Of a stretch of DNA of 64,000 bases, positions 10,965-20,396 are shown piece after piece; the first letter of the stretch is position 1; every line of letters begins with the position of its first letter. Position numbers and translations under genes: made by a program. Origin of the DNA: Streptococcus oralis (lineage in GTDB: Bacteria; Bacillota; Bacilli; Lactobacillales; Streptococcaceae); NCBI RefSeq assembly GCF_023611505.1, contig NZ_CP097843.1, forward strand, positions 992,001-1,056,000. Reading direction: 5' to 3'. The notes under the pieces were generated by a model. It was given only the letters and a program-made list of their open reading frames with translations. It was not told the origin of the DNA and ran no database searches.

Positions 10965-11609
10965 ATGACACAAGTAAAAGGCCTGTGTGTTATGGATGTT
11001 GATGGTACCTTAATAGCAGAGGAAGTGATTGACCTTTTGGGAAGAGAAGCAGGTTGCGAAGCGGAAATTTCAAAGATTACCAATCAAGCAATGCAAGGAG
11101 AACTGGACTTTGAAGGGAGTTTACGAGCGAGGGTAGCTTTGTTAAAATGTCTTCCGATTTCGGTCTTTGATAGAGTTTTCAAATCCATCCATCTGTCCAA
11201 TAATGCTCAAGAATTTATCTCCATACTTCAAAAGAATGGCATCCTAGTTGGTCTAGTTTCAGGTGGATTTAGTCCAATCGTTGAGAGATTAGCAAAGCAC
11301 CTAGGTATTTCCTATTTCTCTGCCAACCAGTTGGAAGTCAAAGACAACTTTTTAACAGGTCGACTAGTTGGTGAAATTGTTACATCCCAAGTAAAACAAG
11401 CTACTCTTGAGAAATGGAGAAAAGACCTAAAACTTCCCAAAGAAAGAACGATTGCCATCGGTGATGGGGCTAATGACCTATTCATGTTAAAATCAGCAGG
11501 TCACGGTATAGCCTTTTGTGCCAAAGATGTCGTAAAAGCAGAGATAGCTTGTCATGTAGATACGAGGGATTTTTTGGAAGTTCTTCCTTTGATTGATTTC
11601 TTAGAATGA
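10965..11609 (+). CDS. serB: Phosphoserine phosphatase (HAD family)
   Basis: Predicted to release serine from O-phosphoserine, the last step of serine synthesis. The 214-residue protein has the HAD motif I DVDGT (nucleophile Asp11, Asp13), the SerB-type cap, motif II SGGF, and motif III GDGANDL. ATG 10965 is preferred over GTG 10962 because the SD GAGGAG (10954-10959) is 5 bases from the ATG but only 2 from the GTG. It is followed after 9 bases by glycerate kinase, so the two probably share a transcript. Substrate specificity within the HAD family is inferred from overall resemblance to SerB. Confidence 0.85.
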   Translation: MTQVKGLCVMDVDGTLIAEEVIDLLGREAGCEAEISKITNQAMQGELDFEGSLRARVALLKCLPISVFDRVFKSIHLSNNAQEFISILQKNGILVGLVSGGFSPIVERLAKHLGISYFSANQLEVKDNFLTGRLVGEIVTSQVKQATLEKWRKDLKLPKERTIAIGDGANDLFMLKSAGHGIAFCAKDVVKAEIACHVDTRDFLEVLPLIDFLE

Positions 11610-11618
11610 GAGGGAACT

Positions 11619-12734
11619 ATGAAAATTGTAATTGCACCTGATTCTTTTAAAGAAAGTTTGACAGCAGAAGAGGTCGCTCAAGCTATGAAAAAAGGCTTCG
11701 AACAGTCAATAGCGGATGTAGAATGTCTGCTCTGTCCTGTTGGTGATGGTGGGGAAGGAACTGTAGATGCTATTCGCCATTCTCTTGAACTCGAAGAAAA
11801 ATGGCAAGAGGTGACAGGGCCTTTTGGGCTAAAAGAATCAATGCGCTATTTTCAAAAAGGTCAAATAACGCTCTTTGAAGTTGCTGACTTGGTTGGTCTT
11901 GGAAAGATTCCGCGTGAGAAACGAAACCCTCTCCACATCCAAACCAGAGGAATTGGAGAGCTGATTCACCATCTCATTGATCAAGGGATGAAAGAAATCT
12001 ATATCGGCGTTGGTGGTACGGCTAGTAATGACGGTGGGATAGGCATTGCTGCTAGTCTGGGTTATTGTTTTTATGATAAGAATGGAAAGGAATTACCAGC
12101 TTGCGGTCAGACGTTGCTTGAGTTCGAGTCAGTTTCAGACAGTGAGTTGTATAGGATTCCTGAAGATGTGAAAATTCGCATTTTAGCAGATGTCGTGAGC
12201 CCTTTATGTGGTCATCAAGGAGCGACCTATACATTTGGAAAACAAAAGGGCTTGGATCCTGCTTTATTTGAGACAGTAGATCTGGCTATGCAGCGGTTCT
12301 ATGAAAAATTATCGCCTTCTACCCTATTTCTTAAAGGAGCAGGGGCAGGTGGGGGTATTGCTGCTGGACTCTGTGCCTTTGCTAAGGCCTGTATCGTATC
12401 TGGGATTGATACTTGCTTGGATTTGATAGACTTTGACAAGAAAGTTGCAGGTGCCGACTTGGTTATCGTTGGAGAAGGCAGACTGGACAGTCAAAGCTTT
12501 GCTGGAAAAGCTCCTATCGGCGTAGCAAAAAGAACCCCTAACAGAGTTCCAGTTATTGCTATTTGTGGTAGTCTTGCTGACGATTTGCCTCCCCTACCAT
12601 TTGAAAATATAGAAGCTGCCTTTTCCATTTTAGAGAAATGTGAACCTTTAGAGAATAGTTTGAAAAATGCAAGTCTCTATTTGGAGCACACAGCTACTAA
12701 TATCGGTCATTTATTAAATATGAGGAAGGATTAA
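11619..12734 (+). CDS. Glycerate kinase (GlxK/GarK family)
   Basis: Phosphorylates D-glycerate with ATP to feed glycolysis. The 371-residue protein has the family's N-terminal [10 protein letters not shown], the glycine-rich [22 protein letters not shown] and the C-terminal [13 protein letters not shown]. It follows serB by 9 bases with SD GAGGGAA. Its stop overlaps by 4 bases the stop of the convergent gene yueI on the other strand. Whether the product is 2- or 3-phosphoglycerate cannot be told from sequence. Confidence 0.93.
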   Translation: MKIVIAPDSFKESLTAEEVAQAMKKGFEQSIADVECLLCPVGDGGEGTVDAIRHSLELEEKWQEVTGPFGLKESMRYFQKGQITLFEVADLVGLGKIPREKRNPLHIQTRGIGELIHHLIDQGMKEIYIGVGGTASNDGGIGIAASLGYCFYDKNGKELPACGQTLLEFESVSDSELYRIPEDVKIRILADVVSPLCGHQGATYTFGKQKGLDPALFETVDLAMQRFYEKLSPSTLFLKGAGAGGGIAAGLCAFAKACIVSGIDTCLDLIDFDKKVAGADLVIVGEGRLDSQSFAGKAPIGVAKRTPNRVPVIAICGSLADDLPPLPFENIEAAFSILEKCEPLENSLKNASLYLEHTATNIGHLLNMRKD

Positions 12735-13177
12735 CCTAACCATTTTTTCCAGATTGATTTTTTAGGAGTTTCTGTCTTTTTCTCCTCCCAGAGATTCGAG
12801 AATGCAAGTCTAAGGTCTTTTTCATCTACTTGAACAGGTTCGTTCGTGTGAATGACAAGGCCGAAAGGAGAGGTGATATGATCATCTGAAACAATAGTCG
12901 CCTGGCAGTTGCTTTCCTTTGCTTGTTTTAAGTAAAAGACTTGTTTGTCAAACTCGATATTTGGTGAGATTTTCACAAAAAGTTCCTCTACCTTTTCTTG
13001 AAAACCATCTAAAATAGAGAAAAATCCATGTTCTAATTCAGGACTATTGGCAGTACTGATATCCGCGTATCCAAGAACTCTTTCCTCGAAAGTACCGAGG
13101 TAGCGGCGTTGTTCGTCAGGGTTTAATTTTGGCCCGCCATGAGCTTTTTCTAGTAGTTGTTTTGATAAATCTGTCAT
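12731..13177 (-). CDS. YueI-family protein (DUF1694)
   Basis: A 148-residue protein of the YueI/DUF1694 family, function unknown. It has the family's N-terminal region ([19 protein letters not shown]) and C-terminal [12 protein letters not shown]; no membrane segment or signal. It is one of the few - strand genes left of the terminus. No Shine-Dalgarno sequence precedes the ATG; instead an extended -10 box ends 7 bases before it, so the transcript is predicted to be leaderless. The basic C-terminal tail ([10 protein letters not shown]) is typical. Confidence 0.85.
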   Translation of the reverse strand: MTDLSKQLLEKAHGGPKLNPDEQRRYLGTFEERVLGYADISTANSPELEHGFFSILDGFQEKVEELFVKISPNIEFDKQVFYLKQAKESNCQATIVSDDHITSPFGLVIHTNEPVQVDEKDLRLAFSNLWEEKKTETPKKSIWKKWLG

Positions 13178-13183
13178 AAAAAC

Positions 13184-13192
13184 AGTATATCA
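13184..13192 (-). promoter_or_regulatory. Extended -10 promoter of the yueI-like gene
   Basis: On the - strand TGATATACT forms an extended -10 with TATACT at 13184-13189. The ATG starts 7 bases downstream, where transcription should begin. Confidence 0.55.
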
Positions 13193-13273
13193 CAAAAATC
13201 GCATGAAAACAGACAAAAGAAAGCGATTACTTTATAAAGTTAAGGAAAATTTGCACAAAGATAACGTTTTTTC

Positions 13274-13302
13274 TTGAAAAACGCTTATTTTTAAGGTATC
13301 AT
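13274..13302 (+). promoter_or_regulatory. eno promoter
   Basis: TTGAAA (13274-13279) and TATCAT (13297-13302) with 17-base spacing, followed by the SD AAAGGAG 5' of eno. Confidence 0.8.
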
Positions 13303-13336
13303 AGAGGTGTAAAAAATTTAACTCAAAGGAGAGTAA

Positions 13337-14641
<1,305 letters not shown>

Positions 14642-14644
<3 letters not shown>

Positions 14645-14749
14645 AATAGTTCAGTGAACTATTTTATCCCGAACCTTGAAATTCAAAAGTTCGGTCGTTG
14701 ATCTAACAACGTTTTAAGCCCCTCGGATTTTATCCGAAGGGCTTTTTTT
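14642..14749 (+). terminator. Hairpin series and strong terminator after eno
   Basis: Four stems follow eno: TAAAATAGTTCA/TGAACTATTTTA (14642-14666), CCGAAC/GTTCGG (14669-14694), CGTTG/CAACG (14697-14712) and a GC-rich terminator AGCCC...TCGGAT/ATCCGA...GGGCT with seven T (14716-14749). Confidence 0.9.
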
Positions 14750-14781
14750 CTGTTCAGGGGGCAAAAAGGGGGCAGTATTTA

Positions 14782-14790
14782 TGGTATAAT
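14782..14790 (+). promoter_or_regulatory. Extended -10 promoter of the YkgJ-like gene
   Basis: TGGTATAAT gives TATAAT at 14785-14790 with the TG extension, 30 bases before the start codon. Confidence 0.6.
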
Positions 14791-14819
14791 AGACAAAAAA
14801 CTTGTATTAGAAAGCAATT

Positions 14820-15314
14820 ATGTCTAAAGAAATTGATATTGAGTATTACCACCAACTAGCACTGCAAAAGCAGAAAGAGCATCGTAAAGTGTTAGCAAAT
14901 CTAAAGAAAAAGCCACCAAAGAATCTAGATAAGATTGCCCAGCAGATCCACCAAGAAGTCTTTTCTGAGATCGATTGTACTGCCTGCGCTAACTGTTGTA
15001 AGACATTGGGGCCTGATTTTAAAGAAGCAGATATTACCCGTATCGCCAAATACTTTAAGATGAAACTACCGGCTTTTGAAGCGGAATTCCTTCAGGTGGA
15101 TGAAGATGGGGATAAAGTTTTCAAATCCATGCCTTGCCCCTTTCTAGGAGGGGATAATCTCTGCTCAATCTACGACGTTCGTCCCAAGGCCTGTCGTGAG
15201 TTCCCCCATACAGACCGGAAAAAGATCCATCAAATTAATCATTTGACGATTAAGAATACCTTGACCTGCCCTGCAGCCTATCTCTTTGTTGAGAAATTAA
15301 AGGATAAGTTATAG
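14820..15314 (+). CDS. YkgJ-family cysteine cluster protein
   Basis: A 164-residue protein of the YkgJ/UPF0153-like family, predicted to bind zinc or an iron-sulfur centre; its function is unknown. The cysteine pattern CTACANCC lies at about residues 57-64, with further cysteines in MPCPFLGG, NLCSIYD, KACREF and LTCPAA. The basic N-terminus (about residues 10-40, many Lys/Gln) looks helical. ATG 14820 has only a weak SD (AGAAAG). It is preceded by its own extended -10 promoter after the eno terminator. Confidence 0.82.
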   Translation: MSKEIDIEYYHQLALQKQKEHRKVLANLKKKPPKNLDKIAQQIHQEVFSEIDCTACANCCKTLGPDFKEADITRIAKYFKMKLPAFEAEFLQVDEDGDKVFKSMPCPFLGGDNLCSIYDVRPKACREFPHTDRKKIHQINHLTIKNTLTCPAAYLFVEKLKDKL

Positions 15315-15387
15315 ATTTTACACCTTTAAATTTTGTACAAAGATTCTAGGGTGGAAGTATCTTGTATTTGTTAGACTATAGTTAGAA

Positions 15388-15494
15388 TTGAACACGGCCT
15401 AAAAGCTGTGTGAAAAAGATGAAATTTTCTCGGAGCAGGAGCCCCTCCGTCAATTTTCCAATTTTCACTTTGCTTTTAACGGTCTTAGTATCTT
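15388..15494 (+). repeat. ~105-base hairpin repeat, copy A
   Basis: Begins with GAACACGGCCTAAAAGC and ends with TTTTAACGGTCTTAGTATC; closely resembles two tandem copies at 26547-26764. The middle holds a small stem, here CGGAG (15431-15435) with CTCCG (15445-15449). It ends at the ribosome binding site of the next gene, so it forms most of that gene's 5' leader. It may be a MITE of the RUP type, but I cannot confirm the family. Confidence 0.65.
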
Positions 15495-15513
15495 TTGTGA
15501 GGTGAAAAAGAAT

Positions 15514-16350
15514 ATGATGCATCAATTCAATCGAACCATGGAATATCTGGAAAGTAAGTTGGACGAAGAAGTGGATTTGCAGAAATTCCAGCAGCTATCA
15601 GGCCATTCTTATGCTCTCTTTAGCCGGCTCTTTTCCATCCTAGCAGATATGACTTTAGCAGAATACTTGCGCAATCGCAGGCTGTCAGAAGCTGTGACAG
15701 ACTTGCGGGAAGGCTCTGAGAAGGTCATTGACATAGCGATGAAATACGGCTATGAGTCTGCGGATGCCTTCAGCGCAGCCTTTAAGAAATTCCATGGTGC
15801 AACCCCCTCAGAAGTTAGGAATGGAAAACCTTATCGGATTTTTCCTAGACTTCAATTATCCTTAAAGATTACAGGAGGAAAGAATATGGATATCAAGATT
15901 CAAAAGAAACCTGCTTTTACTGTAGCAGGCGTCCTATTGGAAGCTATCGACAATAGCCAATGCCCATCTGCTTGGGAACAACTCTATGAGAAACATAGCT
16001 TTGAAAATCTAGAAAGTCTGGGTAGTGGCCAATCCTTTGGTCTCTGCTCCGATGTCAAAGAAGGCGAAATCATCAGCTATATGGCTGCTTATGATGTGAC
16101 GGATAAAGTCAAAGCAGAAGAGCTAGGTCTATCAATCAAAGATGTCCCAGCCGCTGAATATGCTATCGTCCCAGTCAAAGGCCCTATACCAGCTAGCATT
16201 CACAATGCTTGGAAATATGTCTTGGAGGTCTTTTTCCCTGAAACAGGCTATCGCCACTCAGGCTCACCAGACTTCGAAGTCTATACCGAAGGTGATATGT
16301 CGTCACCTGACTATCAAATGGAACTCTGGATACCAGTGATTATGAACTAG
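15514..16350 (+). CDS. AraC-type regulator with GyrI-like effector domain
   Basis: A 278-residue predicted transcription factor. Residues 1-105 form an AraC/XylS double helix-turn-helix (LAEYLRNRRLSEAV, then IAMKYGYESADAFSAAFKKFHGATPSEVR, here split across the two HTH units). From about residue 120 comes a GyrI-like ligand-binding domain (FTVAGVLLEA ... YQMELWIPV). This is the Rob/BmrR type arrangement that usually senses hydrophobic compounds. ATG 15514 is chosen over GTG 15502 because the SD GAGGTG at 15499-15504 suits it with 9-base spacing. The ligand and targets are unknown. Confidence 0.85.
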   Translation: MMHQFNRTMEYLESKLDEEVDLQKFQQLSGHSYALFSRLFSILADMTLAEYLRNRRLSEAVTDLREGSEKVIDIAMKYGYESADAFSAAFKKFHGATPSEVRNGKPYRIFPRLQLSLKITGGKNMDIKIQKKPAFTVAGVLLEAIDNSQCPSAWEQLYEKHSFENLESLGSGQSFGLCSDVKEGEIISYMAAYDVTDKVKAEELGLSIKDVPAAEYAIVPVKGPIPASIHNAWKYVLEVFFPETGYRHSGSPDFEVYTEGDMSSPDYQMELWIPVIMN

Positions 16351-16384
16351 ATCATTTTCTGACAATTTATAAAAATGCAAATCG

Positions 16385-16419
16385 AACTCTGTAGAAGGTG
16401 CCTTTTACAGAGTTTTTTA
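16385..16419 (+). terminator. Terminator after the AraC-type regulator
   Basis: AACTCTGTA pairs with TACAGAGTT, extended by AAGG/CCTT, and is followed by TTTT. Confidence 0.9.
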
Positions 16420-16534
16420 TTGTGGAAATTCATGTCTATAAATCAAACATACCATAATTTTTGTTTGGATTTTATGGGGCATGAGAATAGTTTTCTCGGT
16501 ATAATAGTCCCATAGAAGATAAGGAGGCAAGAAT

Positions 16535-17449
16535 ATGCAGATGTATTTTGGAGATGTTTCACTTTGCTATAGCTATTCATTGACAATGGCACTGGATGGC
16601 TATGGCTATGACTTTAAAGCAGACTTTCTAGAGGCAATCATGGTGATGGGAAATGGCGCTAGTATCGTAAAGGAAGATGACCAGCACCCTCTAGTATTCT
16701 TTGATAACGGAATGCCAGATCTTTCTATCTCCCATTCCTTAAAAATACTAGGATTTGACTATGAGGATTTCTATCTAAAAGATGGATCGGAAGTAGATTT
16801 GGAAGAGATAAAAAGAAAGTTGGAAACCTTTCTGTCCAATGGACCTGTCGTTCTGGGACCTCTTGATATGGGCCATCTGACCTACAATCCCAATCACACA
16901 AACCTTTATGGTGTGGATCATTTTGTAACCGTGTATGGCATTGATGATCAGTACCTCTATTTGCATGATCCAGCTGGTTTTGCCTGTATGAAGGTTACTT
17001 TTAATGACATTATAGAAGCTTGGAAGGCGGAGGCTATTGACTATAAGCGCGGAGCCTACTCCATGTGGGGAAATTTTAAGAAGGTCAAGAGTCCGAGTCA
17101 GACTGAAATCTATCAAGAAACGGCGAGGATTATGAGGAATCGATATCTGAATGGCCAAAGTGGTGTATTGAAATACTATGCAAAAGCAGTTGCTGAAAAC
17201 GGCTTAAATACGGAGCAAAAACAATTGCATCAGTATTTCAGTTTTAAACTTGCAGCTGTTCGAAATCTCTACCTCAGTGAGTTCTTAAAAGACCATGATC
17301 CAGAAGGGGCAAGATTCAAAGAAGAATTGGCTACTCTATTTGGCCAAGCCCACCTTTCGTGTTTAAAAGAAGATTATCAAGAACTGTCCCACTTGCTCTA
17401 TCAGATAGCAGAGGTGGATGGTCGCTTTAGAGATTTATATGTAAAGTAG
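16535..17449 (+). CDS. Papain-like (BtrH N-terminal / C39-like) protein of unknown function
   Basis: A 304-residue soluble protein. The N-terminal half resembles the BtrH_N/peptidase-C39-like fold: a cysteine near the N-terminus in SLCYSYS (residue 11), the histidine in GVDHFVTVYGI, and a following aspartate in YLHDPAG, the order expected of a papain-like triad. The C-terminal third is helical. There is no signal peptide. It may be an acyltransferase or peptidase rather than a confirmed protease. It has an excellent SD (AAGGAGG, 16521-16527) and a TATAAT at 16500-16505, with the AraC-type regulator gene upstream. Confidence 0.55.
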   Translation: MQMYFGDVSLCYSYSLTMALDGYGYDFKADFLEAIMVMGNGASIVKEDDQHPLVFFDNGMPDLSISHSLKILGFDYEDFYLKDGSEVDLEEIKRKLETFLSNGPVVLGPLDMGHLTYNPNHTNLYGVDHFVTVYGIDDQYLYLHDPAGFACMKVTFNDIIEAWKAEAIDYKRGAYSMWGNFKKVKSPSQTEIYQETARIMRNRYLNGQSGVLKYYAKAVAENGLNTEQKQLHQYFSFKLAAVRNLYLSEFLKDHDPEGARFKEELATLFGQAHLSCLKEDYQELSHLLYQIAEVDGRFRDLYVK

Positions 17450-17476
17450 TGACTATAAGCATAAAAAATAGTTAGT

Positions 17477-17513
17477 AAAAGCAGTTTTTCGTAAAATGAA
17501 GAACTGCTTTTTG
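17477..17513 (+). terminator. Terminator after the papain-like gene
   Basis: AAAAGCAGTTTTTC and GAACTGCTTTTT form a stem around a ~10-base loop, ending in T. Confidence 0.85.
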
Positions 17514-17523
17514 ATTATGGCTA

Positions 17524-17532
17524 TGGTATAAT
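17524..17532 (+). promoter_or_regulatory. Extended -10 promoter of the DfsB-like gene
   Basis: TGGTATAAT with TATAAT at 17527-17532, about 50 bases before the start codon. Confidence 0.6.
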
Positions 17533-17580
17533 GAAGTAAGAAAATAGCTTATTCTACTTAAAAATGAAGGGAGAACTCCT

Positions 17581-18123
17581 ATGCCTAGACCAAGAACAAA
17601 AGAGGAGCTAGTGCTAGCCTCTAAGGAAAACTATGAAAAGCTCAATCACTTTATATCTAAATTAAGTGAAGAGGAACTACAGACTCCTTTTGATTTTTCA
17701 AAAGATGAAAAGAAAAAAGAAGCTCACTGGAAAAGAGATAAAAATCTAAGAGATGTTCTAATCCATCTCTATGAATGGCATCAGTTACTTTTGACCTGGG
17801 TACATTCTAATCAAAAGGGACATGAAAGACCTTTTCTCCCTGAGCCTTATAATTGGAAAACTTATGGGGAAATGAATGTCGCTTTTTGGAAGAAGCACCA
17901 GAGAACGACCTTAGAAGAAGCGACTAAACTACTAGAGCAATCGCATAAGGAGGTTTTAGAATTGATGGAAGGCTTCAGCAATGACGAATTGTTCACAAAA
18001 GGTGTCTATAAATGGACGGGTGGGACAAGTCTAGGTTCCTACTTTGTCAGTAGTACCTCCAGCCACTATGACTGGGCTCTGAAAAAACTCAAAGCTCATC
18101 AAAAAAATTGTAAGAATAGCTAG
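17581..18123 (+). CDS. ClbS/DfsB-family four-helix-bundle protein (DUF1706)
   Basis: A 180-residue protein of the ClbS/DfsB (DinB-like) family, recognised by the opening PRPRTKEELV, the central RDVLIHLYEWHQLLL and the end of the domain GVYKWTGGTSLGSYF...SSHYDWA. The best known member, ClbS, protects against colibactin by hydrolysing its cyclopropane; most other members have no known substrate, and nothing here points to one. It has its own extended -10 promoter and the SD AAGGGAGAA. It sits among accessory genes. Confidence 0.85.
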   Translation: MPRPRTKEELVLASKENYEKLNHFISKLSEEELQTPFDFSKDEKKKEAHWKRDKNLRDVLIHLYEWHQLLLTWVHSNQKGHERPFLPEPYNWKTYGEMNVAFWKKHQRTTLEEATKLLEQSHKEVLELMEGFSNDELFTKGVYKWTGGTSLGSYFVSSTSSHYDWALKKLKAHQKNCKNS

Positions 18124-18267
18124 TTGAAGTGCTATTGAAATTCACCAAAGGTTCTTCTAAGCTTCGAATAGCTTAGTTCTCTTGATTTTTGAGCTCTTCT
18201 AGCTTTAGAATCCTTCAAAAATTAAAATTTAAAGCTGTCATAGACTTAGAATAGATCTAAAACATAT

Positions 18268-18305
18268 ATATAAATGCAATTCTAAACTTAGAATTGCATT
18301 TATAT
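18268..18305. repeat. Perfect 18-bp AT-rich stem-loop
   Basis: ATATAAATGCAATTCTAA and its exact complement are separated by two bases. It lies in a 284-base gene-free stretch that also repeats TTCGAATAGCTT at 18163 and 18371 and has several TTAGAAT words. It could act as a terminator for the upstream gene, though T-runs are short, or be the remnant of a small mobile element. Confidence 0.7.
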
Positions 18306-18407
18306 TAAAGTAATTAGGCTGTTCGATAGTTAGAATGACTTGATTCTGAGAAATGTTGACTAGAAAATGATTCGAATAGCTTTTTTCTGATATAGGATGA
18401 TAGATAG

Positions 18408-18911
18408 ATGGGTGAGATGATGCACATACAAAAAGAGAAAGTGAGAAGAGAGTTGGTGTCCCTTTGTTTGGGAGAGTTTACAGCCGTCCTATCCTTTTGG
18501 TTTTGTTTTTTCCTTTTGAAAAATAGGCTTGGTGATTGGAGGAGTCTAGTCTCTATTCTCTATCCGTTGTCTCTGCTGACATTTATTTTGCTTCAAGGTT
18601 CAATCTATTGGGCAATTTTGATTAGAAGACTGTCGAATCCTCAGTTCGGAAGTGGAAATGTCCCTAGAATATATGGTGGGCTCAGAATACTAGACCTTAT
18701 TTTACTTATTTCAGGCTTTCCTTTTATTGTCTGGAATACCCAGAGTATCCTAGGGCCTATCTTAGCTACGTTGATACAGCTTTTTGCCTTTATCGAATGG
18801 GTTAATTATTTCCTCGTACGCCTATCTTATAGTTTGAATCCACTTGTTTTATGGAAACGAATTACCAAGGGAAAACTTGAAAAGAGCAGAATAGCCAAGG
18901 AGTTGGGGTAG
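18408..18911 (+). CDS. Four-helix integral membrane protein, unknown function
   Basis: A 167-residue hydrophobic protein with about four predicted membrane segments (around residues 20-37, 45-70, 90-108 and 110-138) and basic ends (KEKVRRE; KRITKGKLEKSR). I do not recognise the family. The start is uncertain: ATGs at 18408, 18417 and 18420 are all possible and none has a strong SD. It is only loosely linked to its neighbours and no promoter is obvious. Confidence 0.6.
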   Translation: MGEMMHIQKEKVRRELVSLCLGEFTAVLSFWFCFFLLKNRLGDWRSLVSILYPLSLLTFILLQGSIYWAILIRRLSNPQFGSGNVPRIYGGLRILDLILLISGFPFIVWNTQSILGPILATLIQLFAFIEWVNYFLVRLSYSLNPLVLWKRITKGKLEKSRIAKELG

Positions 18912-18946
18912 GGGGAATGAGGAGGTTACCCATTCGTTTTGTAATA

Positions 18947-18955
18947 TGCTATAAT
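18947..18955 (+). promoter_or_regulatory. Extended -10 promoter
   Basis: TGCTATAAT with TATAAT at 18950-18955, 42 bases before the ATG of the next gene. Confidence 0.6.
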
Positions 18956-18997
18956 AAATCTATCATTTTTTTAATAACTACTTTAAGTGAGATAAGT

Positions 18998-19615
18998 ATG
19001 CAAATTAACTATAATAGAAGACAGAAATCAGATATTGTTATTTCTAAACCGTCAGCCAGCGAAGTAGGAAAATACTTGAAAACATGGAAAAATCTTAAAA
19101 ATTATAAGTTGCAAGAAGATGCTTTAGATAAATTATTTTTTGAGCTGTTACCAAGTAACGAAGAAATCTCTGACATCTTATTAAAGGTTGCTACGTTGAA
19201 TGATTTTTATAGCACAAGTATTTTTTCAGTTTATACAGTTGCAGAGCATATAATGAGTCTTAACATTGATGAGAGGTTGAGACAAGGTGATGTAACTTTA
19301 GTCAATGAAATTCAAAATATTACGATCAATGGAGTAACTAGAAAGTTCTATTCTTTTTCTACCAAATACTGTTCCCATCATAATCCTAAAGAACACCCTA
19401 TTTATGATAGCTATGTAGAAAAGGTATTGAAATACTTTAGAAAAACAGATAAATTTTCTCAATTTAAGAATTCAGACCTAAAAGATTATCAAAAATTTAA
19501 AAATATAATTATTGCTTTTAGAGAATACTACGGATTAGAAGAATTTAATCTTAAAGAGATTGATCAGTCTTTATGGCAGTTAGGAAAAGAATATTTCCCT
19601 AATAAATACAAGTAA
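18998..19615 (+). CDS. AT-rich gene of unknown function, possibly horizontally acquired
   Basis: A 205-residue soluble protein that I cannot name. It contains a distinctive block FSTKYCSHHNP...PIYDSYVEKVL (about residues 110-140), a pattern I associate with scattered uncharacterised proteins. There are no membrane segments. ATG 18998 is preferred to the in-frame ATG at 18917, because the latter precedes the predicted promoter (TATAAT 18950-18955) and would add an unlikely hydrophobic extension. Base composition is visibly more AT-rich than its neighbours, suggesting recent transfer. It lies alone between a membrane protein gene and the broken HAD gene. Confidence 0.6.
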   Translation: MQINYNRRQKSDIVISKPSASEVGKYLKTWKNLKNYKLQEDALDKLFFELLPSNEEISDILLKVATLNDFYSTSIFSVYTVAEHIMSLNIDERLRQGDVTLVNEIQNITINGVTRKFYSFSTKYCSHHNPKEHPIYDSYVEKVLKYFRKTDKFSQFKNSDLKDYQKFKNIIIAFREYYGLEEFNLKEIDQSLWQLGKEYFPNKYK

Positions 19616-19642
19616 CTTATTTTCACTTAGAAAGGAAACTCA

Positions 19643-20335
19643 ATGCCCTACAAATTTCTACTCTTCGACCTCGACCACACCTTGCTTGATTTTGATGCTG
19701 CTGAGGATGTGGCTTTGACGCAACTTCTAAAGGAAGAAGGAGTTGCGGATATTCAAGCCTATAAAGACTATTACATTCCTATGAACAAGGCTCTCTGGAA
19801 AGACTTGGAGCAAAAGAAAATCAGTAAACAAGAACTGGTTAACACGCGCTTTTCTCGTTTATTTGCTCATTTTGGACTGGAGAAAGAAGGTAGTTTTCTT
19901 GCCCAGCGTTACCAATTTTATCTCGCTCAACAGGGACAAACTTTTTCAGGTGCTCATGAACTCTTGGACAGTCTCATCGAATGAGATTATGACTTGTATG
20001 CTGCGACAAATGGGATTACTGCCATCCAGACAGGACGTCTGGCTCAATCTGGTCTGGCTCCCTATTTCAACCAAGTTTTTATCTCCGAACAGTTACAAAC
20101 ACAAAAACCTGATGCACTATTCTATGAAAAAATCGGTCAGCAGATTGCAGGATTTAGCAAAGAAGAGACACTGATGATTGGAGATTCTCTAACCGCCGAC
20201 ATCCAAGGTGGCAATAATGCTGGAATTGACACTATCTGGTATAATCCTCATCACCTCGAAAATCATACACAAGCCCAGCCGACCTATGAAGTTCATTCTT
20301 ACCAAGACTTGCTGGATTGTTTGGATAAACTGTAA
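19643..20335 (+). pseudogene. HAD phosphatase (YjjG type), interrupted by a nonsense codon
   Basis: The frame encodes a full ~230-residue HAD hydrolase of the YjjG/pyrimidine-nucleotidase type: motif I FDLDHTLLDFD, motif II ATNG, motif III KPDALFYEK and motif IV MIGDSLTADIQGG. A TGA at 19982-19984 interrupts it after ELLDSLIE, and the same frame continues with DYDLYAATNG. A single C-to-T change of an arginine CGA codon would explain it. Otherwise the gene is undamaged, with the SD AAAGGAAA and a downstream terminator, so the loss is recent or a sequencing error. The product would lack motifs II-IV. Confidence 0.9.
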
Positions 20336-20360
20336 AAAGTGGTTTAGATAGCCACTTTTT
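20334..20360 (+). terminator. Terminator after the HAD pseudogene
   Basis: AAAAAGTGG and CCACTTTTT form a 9-bp stem. It abuts the ung promoter (TGCTATAAT, TATAAT at 20363-20368). Confidence 0.8.
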
Positions 20361-20368
20361 GCTATAAT
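20360..20368 (+). promoter_or_regulatory. Extended -10 promoter of ung-mutX-pyrC
   Basis: TGCTATAAT begins at the end of the preceding terminator's T-run. It gives a leader of about 22 bases to the ung start. Confidence 0.65.
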
Positions 20369-20396
20369 AGAAGCAGTAAAAACGAAGGAGTTGGCG

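Noticed and set aside
13209..13233. A cre-like site (AGAAAGCGATTACT) upstream of eno
   Set aside because: Two mismatches at the conserved ends and a position well upstream of the promoter make it too weak to list as a feature.
19982..19984. TGA as a selenocysteine or read-through codon in the HAD gene
   Set aside because: No selenocysteine element is visible, the family has arginine-like residues here, and mitis-group streptococci are not known to use selenocysteine.
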